Assembly: GCF_032854445.1 (NCBI RefSeq)
Contig: NC_088296.1
Location: 13,678,706-13,742,705, forward strand
Direction of reading: 5' to 3'
DNA length: 64,000 nucleotides
Source of the DNA: Liolophura sinensis
Lineage: Eukaryota; Mollusca; Polyplacophora; Chitonida; Chitonidae
In this document: one piece after another, positions 20,901 to 32,850 of the stretch
Layout of the letters: the number at the start of each line of letters is the position of its first letter
Position numbering within the stretch: position 1 is the stretch's first letter
Position numbers and translations under genes: made by a program
The notes under the pieces: generated by a model
Told to the model about the DNA's origin: nothing
Database searches by the model: none
The model's input: the letters and a program-made list of their open reading frames with translations, nothing else

Positions 20901-23900
20901 AAGTAAGGTCAAAACAGATTTTGCTACATTAAAGCGTTTTCCTTTATAATCCCTTTAAGCTCGATTTATAATCAAAATGTAATTACGTGAACCAAGATCA
21001 TTTGACATAGATATGTTAGGGGGTGATAGGGGAACACTTTCCCATCTAGTTACAAGGAGTCCTTCAATGAAAATGCCTCAAAGAAACGCTTTTACATCAA
21101 AATGAAGAGATTGGTTATAAAATGCGCGAAAGCTGTACTAAATTGTGTTATGTATATACCTCACATCAACTGAGAGAAAATTCGTTCAAATAACAGGCTT
21201 ACGTTATAGAACATCATAGTGTAACATGGGAAGAAATTGCACAACCGATACATTCAGTCTCACAGCCTCTATCCAAAGGTTCGGGAGTTACACAGGGCGG
21301 AGATGAAATGTGTGATCTTAGAAGAAAATATGATAAAATATGTTTTGGTAAAGTCTGTGAAAGGTAGGTTAGTGTGATTCAGGAAGACAATGTACAGTTG
21401 ATAACAAGCTTTATTTGTCTGTGTCCTTAGGTGGGGGAGTCACAGAATGTGGAGATCATTATCCGCCCCATTGTTGTACACTGATCAATCAGAAAGATTT
21501 TATTCGCATTATAGTTATTTTACATGAGTAGCAATGCCAGAGAAAGAGACATTTCGTCCTCTGTGTAAAACCATAAGGCAGACTGGTGCAGTTTGAAATT
21601 TGATTATAGCGATTGTTTACGCCATGGATAATGAAATACTTTCTTTTCTATGTTAGAATAAAATTGTGATCTTTAGCAACATTCGTATAAATAAAGGAAC
21701 ATTTGCAACTACAAATCAATCAACTGTAGTACAATCATGTCGTCAGGTAGTTTCACATGCAAAGAAAAAAAAACAAATAAAAAACAAGGAAAAATTACTT
21801 AGAACAAGTAAAAAATATGTGTGGTAAAAACTGAAGTGATGTGATTTATACCATCTGTTTTATCAGATGACAAAAGTCAACAGCACATTTTGTTACGTTA
21901 TAGAGTTTTACCTCAGGGAATTCCCTTTATAATAAAAATATGATTACATGAGCATAGATATGTTAGGGAGTAATAGGGGGACAATTCCACATCTAGTCAC
22001 AAGGAGTCCTTCGAAGGAAACACCTCAAAGGAACGCTTTTACATCGAAATGAAGAAATTATAAACATTAAAAAATGGGTAAAAACTGTACTACATCGTGT
22101 TATGTATATATTTCACATTATTAACTGAGAGCAAATCCGTTCAAATTACAGCCTTAAGTTATAGAACATCATAGTGTAACATTGGTAGAAATTGCACAAC
22201 CGAAACACTCTTACAGGCTTACATTACAAAACATCGTAGTGTAACAATGGAAGAAAATGAACATGCAATACACTTCGTCTCACTGCCTCTATCCAAAGGT
22301 TCGGGAGTTACACAGTGCAAAGATGAATTTTGTGGTCTCTCAAGAATATAAGAAAAAAATATTTCTTGAGAATGTCTTTGAATGGCAGGTTAGTGTCATT
22401 CGGGAAGTCTATGTACTGTTGATAGCCAGCTTTATTTGTCTGTGTCTTAAGGTGAGGGAGTTTCAGAATGTGGAGATCAGCTGTGTGGTTACAGAACAGA
22501 CTGTAACACAACGGGACCTTGTAAATGTTCATTTAACAGTGGTGTATTAACAGAACTGAATGGCAGATCTCCATCCCTGTGGTATTGTGTGGGTAAGTTA
22601 AAATAGGCCTATCATCAGACATATAACATTGCTGCTGTAATTACAAATCAGTAATAAAATGTATATCCACAAGTGATCTTTGCTATTGTCAGCCGAGTGC
22701 ATGGGTTTCGATAATAACAGGTTACATCCATCTCTAGTGTTGCGGGTTTAAACTTCTATATGTGTAAATATGAGGAACTGACATATTTATAAAAAGCCAT
22801 AATAGTAATCATATTAACCCTTTGTTTGTTTTTTACCATGCTGAAATATAGGGCTAACGATGAGCATTTAAATTTGGTAATTTGTTCAGGTGTTTCCATA
22901 CGTCTCCACGGATTTCCTGACAAACAGTCCACAGTTCTTAACGTCTCCACGGATTTCCTGACAAACAGTCCACAGTTCTTAATTACTAGATGTAACGTGA
23001 TCTTCATGCCTATTTTGTGGGATACCTTTGGAAATATGTATTAAATCGATTGATTAATAGTATTATTTCTCCCAGTCTGGAAGAACAGATTAAACACACT
23101 CGCTTAGAATGATTATCATATTGTTACATTTTTAACACACTTTCACGCACCCTAACATTACTTACTGAGGAAGTTAGAACGAATAATTGATATGGAACAT
23201 AGCAATTGATTTTTCAAGGAAAAATCGGATTTGAGGAAATGACAAATCTATTATGTATTGTTTTAAATGTGCCTTTCTCCAAATAAGTAAAACATTTCTT
23301 ATTCAAGCCTTAACATGTAATTTGCCAAAAGGACACCAGATAATAATCTAAGCAGCGCATCAGCCTCTCGACATAAAGGTACACAAGCGTCCTTGCTTGC
23401 AGAACTGCTTTAACTTAACTGTCTGCTATTTTGATACCTAAAAGATGTAGCAGAATTCAGCGTGGATTTAGACAGTTATACTGTTTTATCCAGTGCTACA
23501 GTATAAATCATACTAAGGACAAAATATACCGCTAAACGTATGTTCTCACTACCCTGTATATTGCAGATCAATGTGAGCTTAAAGGCAACAGATGTCCTGA
23601 CAACACCACATGTAACAAGGGCCTGTGTCAGTGTTCTAAGGGAGCCACACAGTCATCTAAAGGACAATGTTTAGGTGAGCTATGTGTTAGGTGACCCATA
23701 TACAAATATGACACCGTCATCACTGCTCTTGTTTTTTTCTTTGATGTAATCTACTGTGGTATTCACAACATTTTAGTGCGAACTTGTACACAGACGACTT
23801 GGAATGAAAAGTGATTTCCCCTGCTGTTGCTGAGGCGTCTGTTTCCTGTTGCTGTATTTATATAAACGTTTTGGGATATTTTATTGTCACTTACGTAAAG

Positions 23901-26900
23901 TCTGTTCTATTTGATAATTTCTAACTCCAGGAGTTTCAAAAAAAATGCGACCCGAAGCCACTATTTCTACGCGGAAAGCTGCTAGCTTATATGCTCAGAG
24001 CTGACCGGGACTTGCACCACCGGATTATCAACGATCAAATCAACGGTCAGATCAACAGGAAGACAGAATAATCAAATTGTCCCTGATAATTGACACCTGT
24101 TCAGCAGTTTTATTTCACAATTTCAGGTAAACCATCAAAAGTCCATGTCACCACAGAGGGAGACAGTCCAGCCCAAAGTAAGCACATAGCCTTTTGTATG
24201 TAGGCTGCTGGTGAAACAAGCCGGTCTTCGTTATGCTGTCGGAAAGATACCGATCACTCTTTTATTCGTTTTTTGTTCAAATTTTGCCCTTGTATTGATG
24301 ACGGCGAAGTCTATTAAACTGTCGTATTCCGAGAAGAAATAGAAAGATATTGCTTTAATGCTCATGTAGAATTTTACTTGATAAATTATATTTGTGAATC
24401 ATTGACAAGTCATCCACTTGTCTGTATAATAGAGTTTGCATTAAGCTGTCTTTGTCACCAGATAGCAGTCTAAACTGAATCAGATGATCCCTTCTTTGTG
24501 AAAAGTGACTGAAATCCGTCCCTGCTCGTAGAGCTGGTCTAGTAACGTTTCTGCCAAAGTGTTACATTGAACACCAGTATGACCACCCTCCCCACGGCAG
24601 GTTTATCTAGGTACAGGTTCAAGTAAACTACAAACGAACTGCGCCACACAAACTGCCTATGCATGTACTGTGTGAAACGCTCATTTTAGGAGAAAATGCT
24701 TCTGTCCTGTTAGAAATATGTTAAGATAGCCAGGAGAGTTGCACTGGGCAATTTTTCTTAGTGTGACTTCATAACAGCGATCTCATATAAACCTCCTAAA
24801 CGAACGACATTTCATTCCTAGTACAACGAAATAGTATTTTGGCACCAGTGCAAGTACAAGAAAACCACAAACAGTTTATCCTGACGTGTAATAATATAAT
24901 AAAACTTTACAATATGGATAGTTTCAAGTTTTACTTTGTAAATTATCCTCACTTGGATAGCAATTTACCCCTGGGTCCTGCATATGCCGTATACATACAT
25001 CACACTATGTAGGGTTTGTTAGATCATATGTATCACGGGACAATTTCAATCAAGGACACTGCAAACACTGGCGTGTCAAGGTTATTCCATCAAGGACTTT
25101 AATGTGAGTTTCTTTACAATGATTATACTCTGTTTGTAAGTAAAAAGGTAGAGATGGTCAAGAGTATTCGGGACTCTTCTTCATACTTGTGTCTTATTCA
25201 GCATAACTCGCGACTAGGGTTTGTCTATTTATCGTGTTGACTTAAAGGCCAACTGCTATAAAATGCAGTAGACGGACAATGGACAGCACGTTTGTATTAA
25301 ACACATATATTTGATCGCCCCATGGCAGTACGGCCATGTCGTGACAAAACATGCCGAGGAGAGTCAAATAAACCCACCCACGATCTCAAGTAGGGCTGTC
25401 ATGCGCATGCGCGTCTACGTAGATACAGTTTAAATGTGCATGTCGTAGTATATACACTGCACGCGTATGCATGCAGACCAGTGACTAATTAAGACGTACA
25501 GCATATAGAGATAAAACAGATTTTAAATGGTAAAATCCGGCCTCTTGTCAGTTTACCTCAGTTAGGACTTTATTCTAACTGTTTATGTAAATGCATAAAA
25601 GCAGGAAATTACGCCTCCTACGTGTAGCATCATGGCTTAAGCGGAATTAGGTATATGGAGTGAAGTTAATTGCAATTGATTAGGCGTTACTGGTGTAGAA
25701 TGACTCAAAATGCTGTATTGTCATTACGTGTAACATACAACAGCATTAAAACCCTACCATGTGAATGAAACAAATGTTATATTTAGCATTCTTTAAAATT
25801 CTACTGTAGACAATAAATATCTTGTGATGTAGATTAATATACGACATTTTACACATTTAACAAATGCTGTGTACATGCCTCATGAATGACTTCGTGCAGA
25901 AGTATGAGTGGGTGAATGACTGCTTAGGGTTTAACGTTTGAAGTATGAGTCAGATTACAATATGAATATGTACAGATCAACATGTACGCAGTCACAAATG
26001 AGCAGGGGGAAAGCAATTATACTCAGAGGATAAATTTTTGAACGTTTGGTATTTTATGTCTTTGTTAGATAAGGCTACTCGAAGTACAAGACCGAGTTCT
26101 ACGATCCTAGCTGCGAATGAGGCCAATACACAACGAGGTATGAATTTATTTATTAATGTGGGAGGGTCGTGTGAGAAGGGGGGGGGGGGGCGGGGTGCTG
26201 GTGGGCCCAGTGACATCATGTTCATGCCGTTTTCAACGAACGTTAGAATTCGGAAACTGTAAACGAGCCACACAGACCCTGGAACGTTAAGAGTTACCTA
26301 CACATTGACTGTCCAGGGCCGGGATCGTCATATGCACAGACATGTACATTTATAATTTTGGAAAATCTAATTGTAGATTGACCCAAAAAGAAACTGGAAA
26401 TGGATGCTGTTCATAATTTCATTTCCACATTACGTGTTTTATATATTCAAGTTCAGTATAAATCATTTTCAAAACATCGACGTTTGTCACAATCGTTGAG
26501 CAGCTTAATTTATTTACTTTATTGTTACATAACACCAGTGTAAGTACTAGTTGTTTGTTTTTTACGATACCGTCTTAACAGAGGAAAACTGGAAACCGGA
26601 AATAATGACAACAAAAATGTACATATCTCAATCCAACTTCAATGGCCCTAAAACACCCAACTTAGACAACGGGTCGTGTTACTTGAATACATAAGGACGC
26701 GATAGATAGTAGATAGTAGATAGTAGATAGTATCTAACTGTTGTTAACGTCCTCAACTGCGCATGTCTCAGAGCAGGTTTGTTTCATTCACAGCACACCA
26801 TTCATTAAGTTAATACAATCTTAAACGGGTCAACTTTAAAACATGTCCAAGGTCACGTGATCCATTAATTTGCTCGAAATACATATGGCATATATAAGAT

Positions 26901-28651
26901 ATCATTTTCCAAAATCATGGATTTTAATGACAAATAAGATATAGGCAAGTCGTATTTACACGCGGTTTGCAGTCTCTGTCAAGTCGAGGTTGTTTCAGCG
27001 CATCGCTGTGCTTGTATGTCTATCAGCACATCTGACACCAGTGAATAAGAAGGCTAAACGTTGTAGCGTCTAAGTATTGGTCGTATGTATACAGGCCCTA
27101 TGTACCTTTACATGGAGTATACGGCTCATGTATTATATGTAAAGAAGTTCATACGTGTTGTGATTTTAACCCCAATAATAATGAAGTTTACAGCAATATG
27201 AGCATTATTATCATAATTTTTCATAATTACAAGTACTACCACTGTGTCACGTGAAATGTTCAAAATTAAGATTTTGCTTTACTGAAGGACACAAGTTTTT
27301 AGTCACATGAGACCAATGGCCACTGGCCAGGTTAAAAAAGTCCGGAGTGCAACGTTACTGGTGAAACTTTTCGCTCAGGATGGCCTGCAACTACTTGTAT
27401 GTCCTTTTCCAACGCAGTTACCTCTGCCAGCAGACAGTCATGCATTTGTGCATAAAGTAAACATTTACATGTATGTTTAATGTTTTATTTGTCAGAAAAA
27501 TGTATTTAACATGACCTAAAATGTGATAATTTTTTGTATCCGCATATGTATACAATTTGTTCAGGCGATGATTCCCGAATATTAACTATAGGACTAGCTG
27601 CTGGAATCGGAGGGGTGGTCCTAGTGGCTGTCATAGTTCTGGTTGTTGTAGTCCTTGCTCGGTAAGTGGGTCCCGAACCCTCAGTTATGCTGACCAATAA
27701 TACTCAACCCTCAAATGTTGTCCACCATAATGCTGGCCGCCATCGTATAAGTGAAACATTCTTCTGTACGGCGTAAAACGCCAACCAAATAAATAAATAA
27801 CCAATCAAGTTTTGTACTTCTAACTCTTTTTTGTATCAGTTCCTTTTTCCTGTACATGCAATCCAGTGAGTCAGTGAAGAACAACAATGCTTTTGTTCTT
27901 TATCAGTTGAGAAAATGTTTGCTTATTTCTCTACGTTAAATTCATCCCGCCTTTTAAAGTTTTCATCACGTAACTAACCAGTCAGTTTGCGGCATGTATC
28001 CTAAGCCATTGCTGCAAACAGATATTCCTAATTACATCATTTCAAACAAATCATGCACCGCATGTAATTGTGTCTTACAGGAGAAAAAAAATTAAAAGAG
28101 CTAATGACAAGGAATCGGCTAGGATAAGGAGGCAGTCGACTCCTTCACATTCATCAAGTGCTCCTAGCCGTCACACCTACCAGAGCGTCGTTGACCCGCC
28201 ATTACCTGGTCAGGGTGGGATGGATAACCCTACTGGTCCCACGGTTATCGTGCGGACCGAAGTTTCCATCATTAATCCTCCGTCTCGACCAGGAGTGTAC
28301 GAAGACGTGGCTAATGACTTCCCTGTGACCTACAGTACTGACAAAGTCACTGACAAAGGGGACAAGAGTAAATCTTATCAGGCACAACAAGCAAACAACG
28401 CCATCGGTCTTCCTTCTCACCCCAATGACCAAGCTGAGCTCAACGGACTCTATTCAAATCACACCATACCTTTTAACAAAGCACAACAAAGAAACAAGAA
28501 TCAGGAATCGTCAGAAAATATGCCAAACGAATACAACAGTTTGTATGATCTTAGACCAGCCAAAGACAACAACGCTGGTGCAAGGGAAGGTAATTATCAA
28601 CCCACTGGTACCGTTCCCAGAGGCGACGAAATAAAGCTACAGAAAGTGTAA
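17876..28651 (+). CDS. Receptor copy B: complete 8-exon EGF-like type I membrane protein
   Basis: Exons: 17876-17963, 20361-20507, 22452-22592, 23567-23674, 24127-24177, 26069-26137, 27565-27661, 28081-28651. All introns are GT-AG, lengths sum to 1,272 nt, and no stop interrupts the 423 predicted codons. Layout: signal peptide; three modules with six cysteines each (pattern C-x4/6-C-x5-C-x3/6-C-x-C-...-C, EGF-like; the EB module is an alternative); a Ser/Thr-rich stalk; one membrane helix with a GLAAGIGG start; and a 190-residue basic-to-polar tail with tyrosines in TYQSV, VYEDV, LYSN and SLYDL contexts. Likely a cell-surface receptor that signals or is internalised through SH2/adaptor binding. 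It resembles multi-EGF receptors in general layout only; I do not recognise an orthologue. It is the only visibly complete copy in the array. Confidence 0.8.
18227..18497 (+). repeat. tRNA-derived SINE, near complete
   Basis: Starts ggggcctccgtggc, then the tRNA-like part with a B box (gttcaagtcc), the central ctccggccgtacgtggga segment, ctctgcccggtttcc, and the tail ttgagtacggctaaaacacc with an A-rich end. It is the best copy of the family in the window and serves as reference for the others. Confidence 0.8.
18606..18800 (-). repeat. tRNA-derived SINE, 3' end missing
   Basis: Minus-strand copy from the tRNA-like head (gtggccgagggag) to the ctctgccccgttccc part. The 3' tail is absent. In copy C only the outermost bases next to ggcccctctcacc (about 41085) remain. 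Confidence 0.65.
19920..20100 (+). repeat. Second tRNA-derived SINE family, diverged
   Basis: Begins gcttcggtggctttatgg (A-box-like) and continues with gtaccaaagactttaaaaat and a gaggttagaacaaggaaac segment. It occupies the same place, before exon 2, as the copy at 42571-42725, so the insertion is older than the B/C duplication. Confidence 0.55.
20361..20507 (+). CDS. Copy B exon 2 (EGF-like module 1)
   Basis: Acceptor attag, donor gtaagt, phase 1-1, 147 nt. Six cysteines: C-x5-C-x5-C-x6-C-x-C-x19-C, in the context ECG-like QCGTNSLCGYGARC. Confidence 0.8.
   Translation: MLDLNNVEQTLCVVMELDVTPRRLSVCVCLTTAILNLRKVILTLYFTV
20508..22451 (+). other. Copy B intron 2 with internal tandem duplication
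   Basis: About 20636-21445 and 21463-22465 are diverged direct copies. The first copy ends with a remnant of exon 3 and its acceptor (21431-21458). Intron 2 of C (43137-44244) has one copy only. Confidence 0.65.
21431..21458 (+). pseudogene. Exon 3 remnant (truncated EGF-like module)
   Basis: cttag acceptor followed by gtgggggagtcacagaatgt and ggagatcat, matching the first about 28 bp of exon 3, then a switch to intron sequence. Use of this acceptor would break the reading frame. Confidence 0.6.
22452..22592 (+). CDS. Copy B exon 3 (EGF-like module 2)
   Basis: Acceptor cttaag, donor gtaagt, phase 1-1, 141 nt. Six cysteines; begins GEGVSECGDQLCGY and ends SPSLWYCVG, clearly related to module 1. 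Confidence 0.8.
22593..23566 (+). other. Copy B intron 3
   Basis: Apart from the 41-bp duplication no feature is seen. It aligns with intron 3 of C (44389-45556). Confidence 0.6.
22901..22982 (+). repeat. Perfect 41-bp tandem duplication in copy B intron 3
   Basis: Two identical 41-bp units (22901-22941, 22942-22982). Copies C (about 44704) and D (about 63723) have a single, slightly different unit. Confidence 0.9.
23567..23674 (+). CDS. Copy B exon 4 (EGF-like module 3)
   Basis: Acceptor ttgcag, donor gtgagc, phase 1-1, 108 nt. Six cysteines in CELKGNRCPDNTTCNKGLC followed by QC...QC; has an NTT sequon. Confidence 0.8.
   Translation: MNVSLKATDVLTTPHVTRACVSVLREPHSHLKDNV
24127..24177 (+). 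CDS. Copy B exon 5 (stalk)
   Basis: 51 nt, phase 1-1, acceptor tttcag, donor gtaagc; encodes GKPSKVHVTTEGDSPAQ. Confidence 0.7.
24178..26068 (+). other. Copy B intron 5
   Basis: About 1.9 kb, aligned in part with copy A (10990-11350) and copy C (46776-48032). C lacks a segment between its positions about 47029 and 47031. No other feature is seen. Confidence 0.5.
26069..26137 (+). CDS. Copy B exon 6 (Ser/Thr-rich stalk)
   Basis: 69 nt, phase 1-1, acceptor tgttag, donor gtatga; encodes ATRSTRPSSTILAANEANTQ. Matched by copy C at 48033-48101, absent from the visible part of copy A. Confidence 0.7.
26138..27564 (+). other. Copy B intron 6
   Basis: Contains a 13-G run (26178-26190) and a short agatagt microsatellite (26701-26733). 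Aligns with copy C intron 6. No gene is seen. Confidence 0.5.
27565..27661 (+). CDS. Copy B exon 7 (transmembrane)
   Basis: Acceptor ttcag, donor gtaagt, phase 1 in and 2 out. Encodes GDDSRILTIGLAAGIGG then an unbroken Val/Leu/Ile helix ending LAR. The GxxxGxGG start could pack helices in dimers. Confidence 0.8.
27721..27801 (+). repeat. SINE 3' end in copy B intron 7
   Basis: ccaccataatgctggccgcc to the acggcgtaaaacgcc tail and A-rich end. The same fragment lies at 49557-49640 in copy C. Confidence 0.7.
28081..28651 (+). CDS. Copy B exon 8 (cytoplasmic tail)
   Basis: Acceptor cttacag, phase 2 in, stop TAA 28649-28651; 190 codons. Starts RRKKIKR. Tyrosines in HTYQSVV, GVYEDVA, VTYSTDK, GLYSNHT, PNEYNSLYDLR. 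Gln/Asn/Pro-rich between motifs, probably disordered. Confidence 0.8.
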
Positions 28652-29929
28652 TGGAAAGGCTACAGAAAAGTGTAATGGAAAGACTACAATTAAGCCCGAC
28701 TGGAGGATGCACCTTTCTTATTTGATTTTATTCTGGTTTTTATTTTACTTCATGTTTTCCTTTTTTTTCTCTACAACCAGAGTGGAATGTATCTGTGGTA
28801 CTTTCTCATAACTCACAAAAATCCAGTACTAAAGATAATGCTTCAGAATTGGCTACTGGACATAGTAAAAGCCTATGTCACAAATCCGCATAGCTATTTT
28901 CTCCTTTACCTGTTTACCAAATTTAAAGATATAATACGAAGTTATCAGACTGCACCAGGAAAAAAGTCATTTTTGTCATATAAATAACAAGGCTTGCCTT
29001 TTCATTAAGATAAAACCCCAGGGAATTAGTGAGAAGAAGATGTGGGCATAGTAATTGATGGGTGTGGATAGAACGTGGGAACGCGGTTAAAATGCACAGT
29101 AAACAAATATTTTAAGTAAACATCTTGAAAATGAAAAAAAAAATCTGGGAAAAGACTGACAGAAAGAATAAAATGCGTGACTTTGTCGTCATTTTGATAT
29201 AAACAGAGCCTTAAATCATTGTTGTGAAGCATATATTTTTCGTACATCAGTATATGTGAATATTGTTAACTCACTGAGCACTATTGCTTACAATTGCAAA
29301 TCGATACTACATGTACATGTAATAGGCAGATGTTATTTAAAATGTACTGCATATGAACATACATATAATCTGTACACCGACATGCAGGTGGAAGGTTAAT
29401 TGCACCGCTCAATACATTATATAACCTTCTGTTCCAATGAATAATGCCATCGTCTGAATGTGTTCTTCCCACGTATATTAGCATTTGTAAGTGTACTACA
29501 CTTGTATTGCGAATCAAATGCACACAATGCCTCATATATATTTTTACTTTTACATTTGCTCTGTTTCAACACGGGAGTTAAAATGGGCAAAAATATCTTA
29601 CGGTCGTGCTAAGCCTTTTGTTTGCAAACTTGCTAGTTTTATGGTCAAAGACCTTTGGAATTTAATCTGTCTGTGGAATATATAGACTAGCTCCTCTATA
29701 GGTCCACGTTTGTAAATAGATCAGTTACCTCAGATTTGCTGCTATTACTATGTGTGTTCTTTTTCTGAATCTGACAGTCAAATGTATCCATAGCGCCTAA
29801 ACATAGATTCATATTTTTTTCTGTTTGCATGTAGTTCAGTTAGATTTGTTGCTATGCTGTGTTTGCTTTTCTGTATCTGGCTGGCGCTAGAGTTGTATCA
29901 AGTTACACACTATGCTAACCCAGGATTCA

Positions 29930-30135
29930 GGGGTTCCGTGGCCGAAGACCCAAAAGCTCTCACCAGTACGGTCGCTGTGAGTTCAAGTCCACATCATGAT
30001 GGCTTCCTCTCCGGCCGTACGTGGGAATGCCTGTCGGCAACCTGCGGGTAGTCATTTATTGACCCCGGGCTCTCGTCGTATAGGTGAAATGTACTGCGTA
30101 AAATACCAACCGAATAAAATAAAATAATAAATAAA
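29930..30135 (+). repeat. tRNA-derived SINE downstream of B
   Basis: gggttccgtggcc head, gttcaagtcc, ctccggccgtacgtgggaa, and a shortened tail with A-rich end. Counterpart at 51818-52012. Confidence 0.7.
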
Positions 30136-31727
30136 CTAGACATTTGCAGAATTTTTATATACCCTCCCGCAGAGTTGTGATTGCTGTTTTTCTTCCTCGG
30201 CATCTGACAGGCCTAGAATTGTGCAAAACATTACGTAAGTTGCACAGGATATTATATGGAAAATAAGTTAAATGTCAGGGTAGCATGGTTGGTGAAAGAA
30301 ACAACTAATAACAGATTTGAAACACAGCGTGAAATATGTAATGTTATTAATAATAAATTCTTCCAGCAAATGTGAATAAGTAAATGATGGTAATGCAAAA
30401 TGTTTGCATTTGTTTGTCGTGATTGCCACAAATATTGTCAGCTACTATAAAATTATTCTTGACTTCCGGGAAGAACAATATCTAGCGTTGTAGTATGGGT
30501 AAAATGAGGTTATTATTGCAAAAACACAGTGTTTAAAACTTATTCTAATTTGTTACAGACGTTATGTGATCTCAAATTGTTGTTATTACTCATGTAGTAT
30601 GTATTTCCATGGAATTTATCTTTGCTTTGTACTCTAATTTTGTTATATTTGCAATAAATTTTCTTACTCTTATGTTCGATTTTCATTTTCTGCTTTTTCA
30701 GCTGCATAGTTTGGCTTTTGAAATTTGAAAATGCATCATGAGAAATAAGGAAAAATATATTGTCAGTAGCATGAGTCGTTTCATTTACCAAAATTGGCGA
30801 GTAGCAATAGCATGGTGAATTAAATACAAATGACAAAATGTTCAAAATTTACATGCTATATATTCTTACAGTACATTGTATAACATTTTGATTCATCGGT
30901 TTTAACACAGACTGTTAGGTGAGTTTCTCCGCATGAACAAGCCTTTTTATGGCGGAGCAGGAAGGTTCGAGAGGAGAGAACAGATATTGAATCCTACTTC
31001 TTACAGCACATTCGTCGCTCTCTACTTTTCGCTTTACTTCACTGCCACCAGTAGCAAATTTTGTACAGAAATCTTGAATCAAATCCAAACCCTAAACTAA
31101 TTTTATTGCTGAATGCTTCTTTAACGGTTCCGCAGGAGGAAAACAGTGAATAGGCTAAGCCTAATCAAACCTACGTCCGCTTTATATGCTTCAAAGCTCA
31201 ATCTTGCCTATTAGTTACAGAGAAGTGAAGCGAGTGTCGACGCATTCACTGTGAGGAGTATGGTATTGAACGTCTGCTGTATTCTGACACAGTGTTGTTG
31301 TATGTACACGGAGCATTAACACAAATTTGGATACATCGTTAACATCGTTTGGGGATGTTTTCTTTTAGGCTATGCCCCTAGCACATATATTTTATATAGT
31401 AAAATTCAAAAAAATACGTGCCATATAATTTGTTACATTTCACAAGTAGACACATTTTCCTAAAGAGAAATACATCTGCTCCCTCGCAGGTTTTGTATTA
31501 GGCCGTACCTTAATGTAAATGTTTTTTTTAACAATAGCTAACAACTCTAGAGGAAAGATGTGGTTAGGCTGACTTAGGCTAGTAAAATTACTCAGTGCAA
31601 GAGTAGCGGTTTAACGTTTAGCACTCAGGATTGTTTTATATATGAACAGCACGGCATTAGAGGCTTGCTGTAGTAGATGAAAACGACTTGTGTATCACTC
31701 AACATCATGAACTTTGAACGTATAAAC

Positions 31728-31905
31728 AGTCCAGCTCATGCTGGCTTCCTTTTCGCCTGCACATGAGAGGTTCTGCCAGAAACCTGTGGCTGTGCGTGAC
31801 CCCCCCCCCCCCCCCCCCCCAGCTTTCTTTACCTGTTTTCTTCCACTATAAAGCTGGCCGCCGTCAGCCGTCGATAGTCTTTAGTACAACGATTTTACAA
31901 CGATC
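31728..31905 (+). repeat. SINE fragment with C-run
   Basis: Starts cagtccagctcatgctggc and ends near agtctttagtacaacg; interrupted by about 21 C. Counterpart at 53932-54109 has no C-run and a complete tail. Confidence 0.6.
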
Positions 31906-32629
31906 TTTAAATAAACGATTTTCTTGAATGGAAAATCGCTCTCACGGGTTGCTACAGAACGAAGAACTGGGAGCTGGAGATTAGGGATAACATGACACAA
32001 TATCTAGTACTACAGCATGGAGAGTAAAACCGGAGCTGACCACGCTGTAATTGTATGCAGTTAGTCCTTGTCAAATTGCCACACGTCACTGATGACACCC
32101 GCTATCTAGCCTAATTACCTCAGTGACCACTATATAGTGTTCATGCAAATGTTAATGTAATAGCAAACAAGACGTTCCATACCACCACAGTGTAAGGGGA
32201 ATTAGGGGAAAATAATGCAGTGATCTTAATTGCAATGCATTAGACTTGATGAAAATGCTGTGTTATCATCAGGTTTAAGACACCATCACATTAAAACAAT
32301 GCAAGGGGGCAGGCCTCTTGGATACTAAACACACCAGCAGAATCATCAGCGGGAACACAATATAATGGACAACATCACGGAGAGTAAAAGCAGAGTAGAG
32401 ATAGTCTTGTGTCAACTGGGAAATGGTCACATGCAACCAGTTAGATCCGGCCCTTGTGAATTCATCTAAGGCACGGTTGTTTTTGTCCTTTTAGATATTT
32501 AAATGGTAGCATCTTGTACACAGCTTAAGTAGCTACAGCTTAAGTAAAATCATTGCATATCTAGGGTACTGTCCGGCGTGAAACCATGACCTTTTTCGAG
32601 CATACCTAGTTAATCAAGGCGTTCAGTAC

Positions 32630-32786
32630 ATTTCATTGGGTACCTGAGACTGTTTGTGTGCAACCTGCCGATGATTTTGGGTTTCTCCCGCGCTCTACCC
32701 GGTTTCCTCCTACCACAATGTTGATCGCCGCTGTATCAGTGAAATTTCCTTGAATACCGCGTAAACATATCAAATAAAAAAACACT
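32630..32786 (+). repeat. SINE 3' half downstream of B
   Basis: gtgcaacctgccgatg, cgctctacccggtttcctcc and the accgcgtaaacatatcaaat tail. Counterpart, cut short, at 55286-55372. Confidence 0.6.
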
Positions 32787-32850
32787 GCACTGGGAACAAT
32801 ATTAATACGCGTGACGTAGCTGAGTGAGGTTAGTGGAATGTTTTTTTTTT

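Larger units (their letters stand above)
28652..32850 (+). other. Downstream of copy B, part of the duplicated unit
   Basis: AATAAA at 29167-29172 is a possible polyadenylation signal. The whole stretch aligns with 50504-55375 downstream of C, including SINE pieces at 29930, 31728 and 32630. A run of about 21 C lies at 31800-31820. No gene is seen. Confidence 0.5.
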
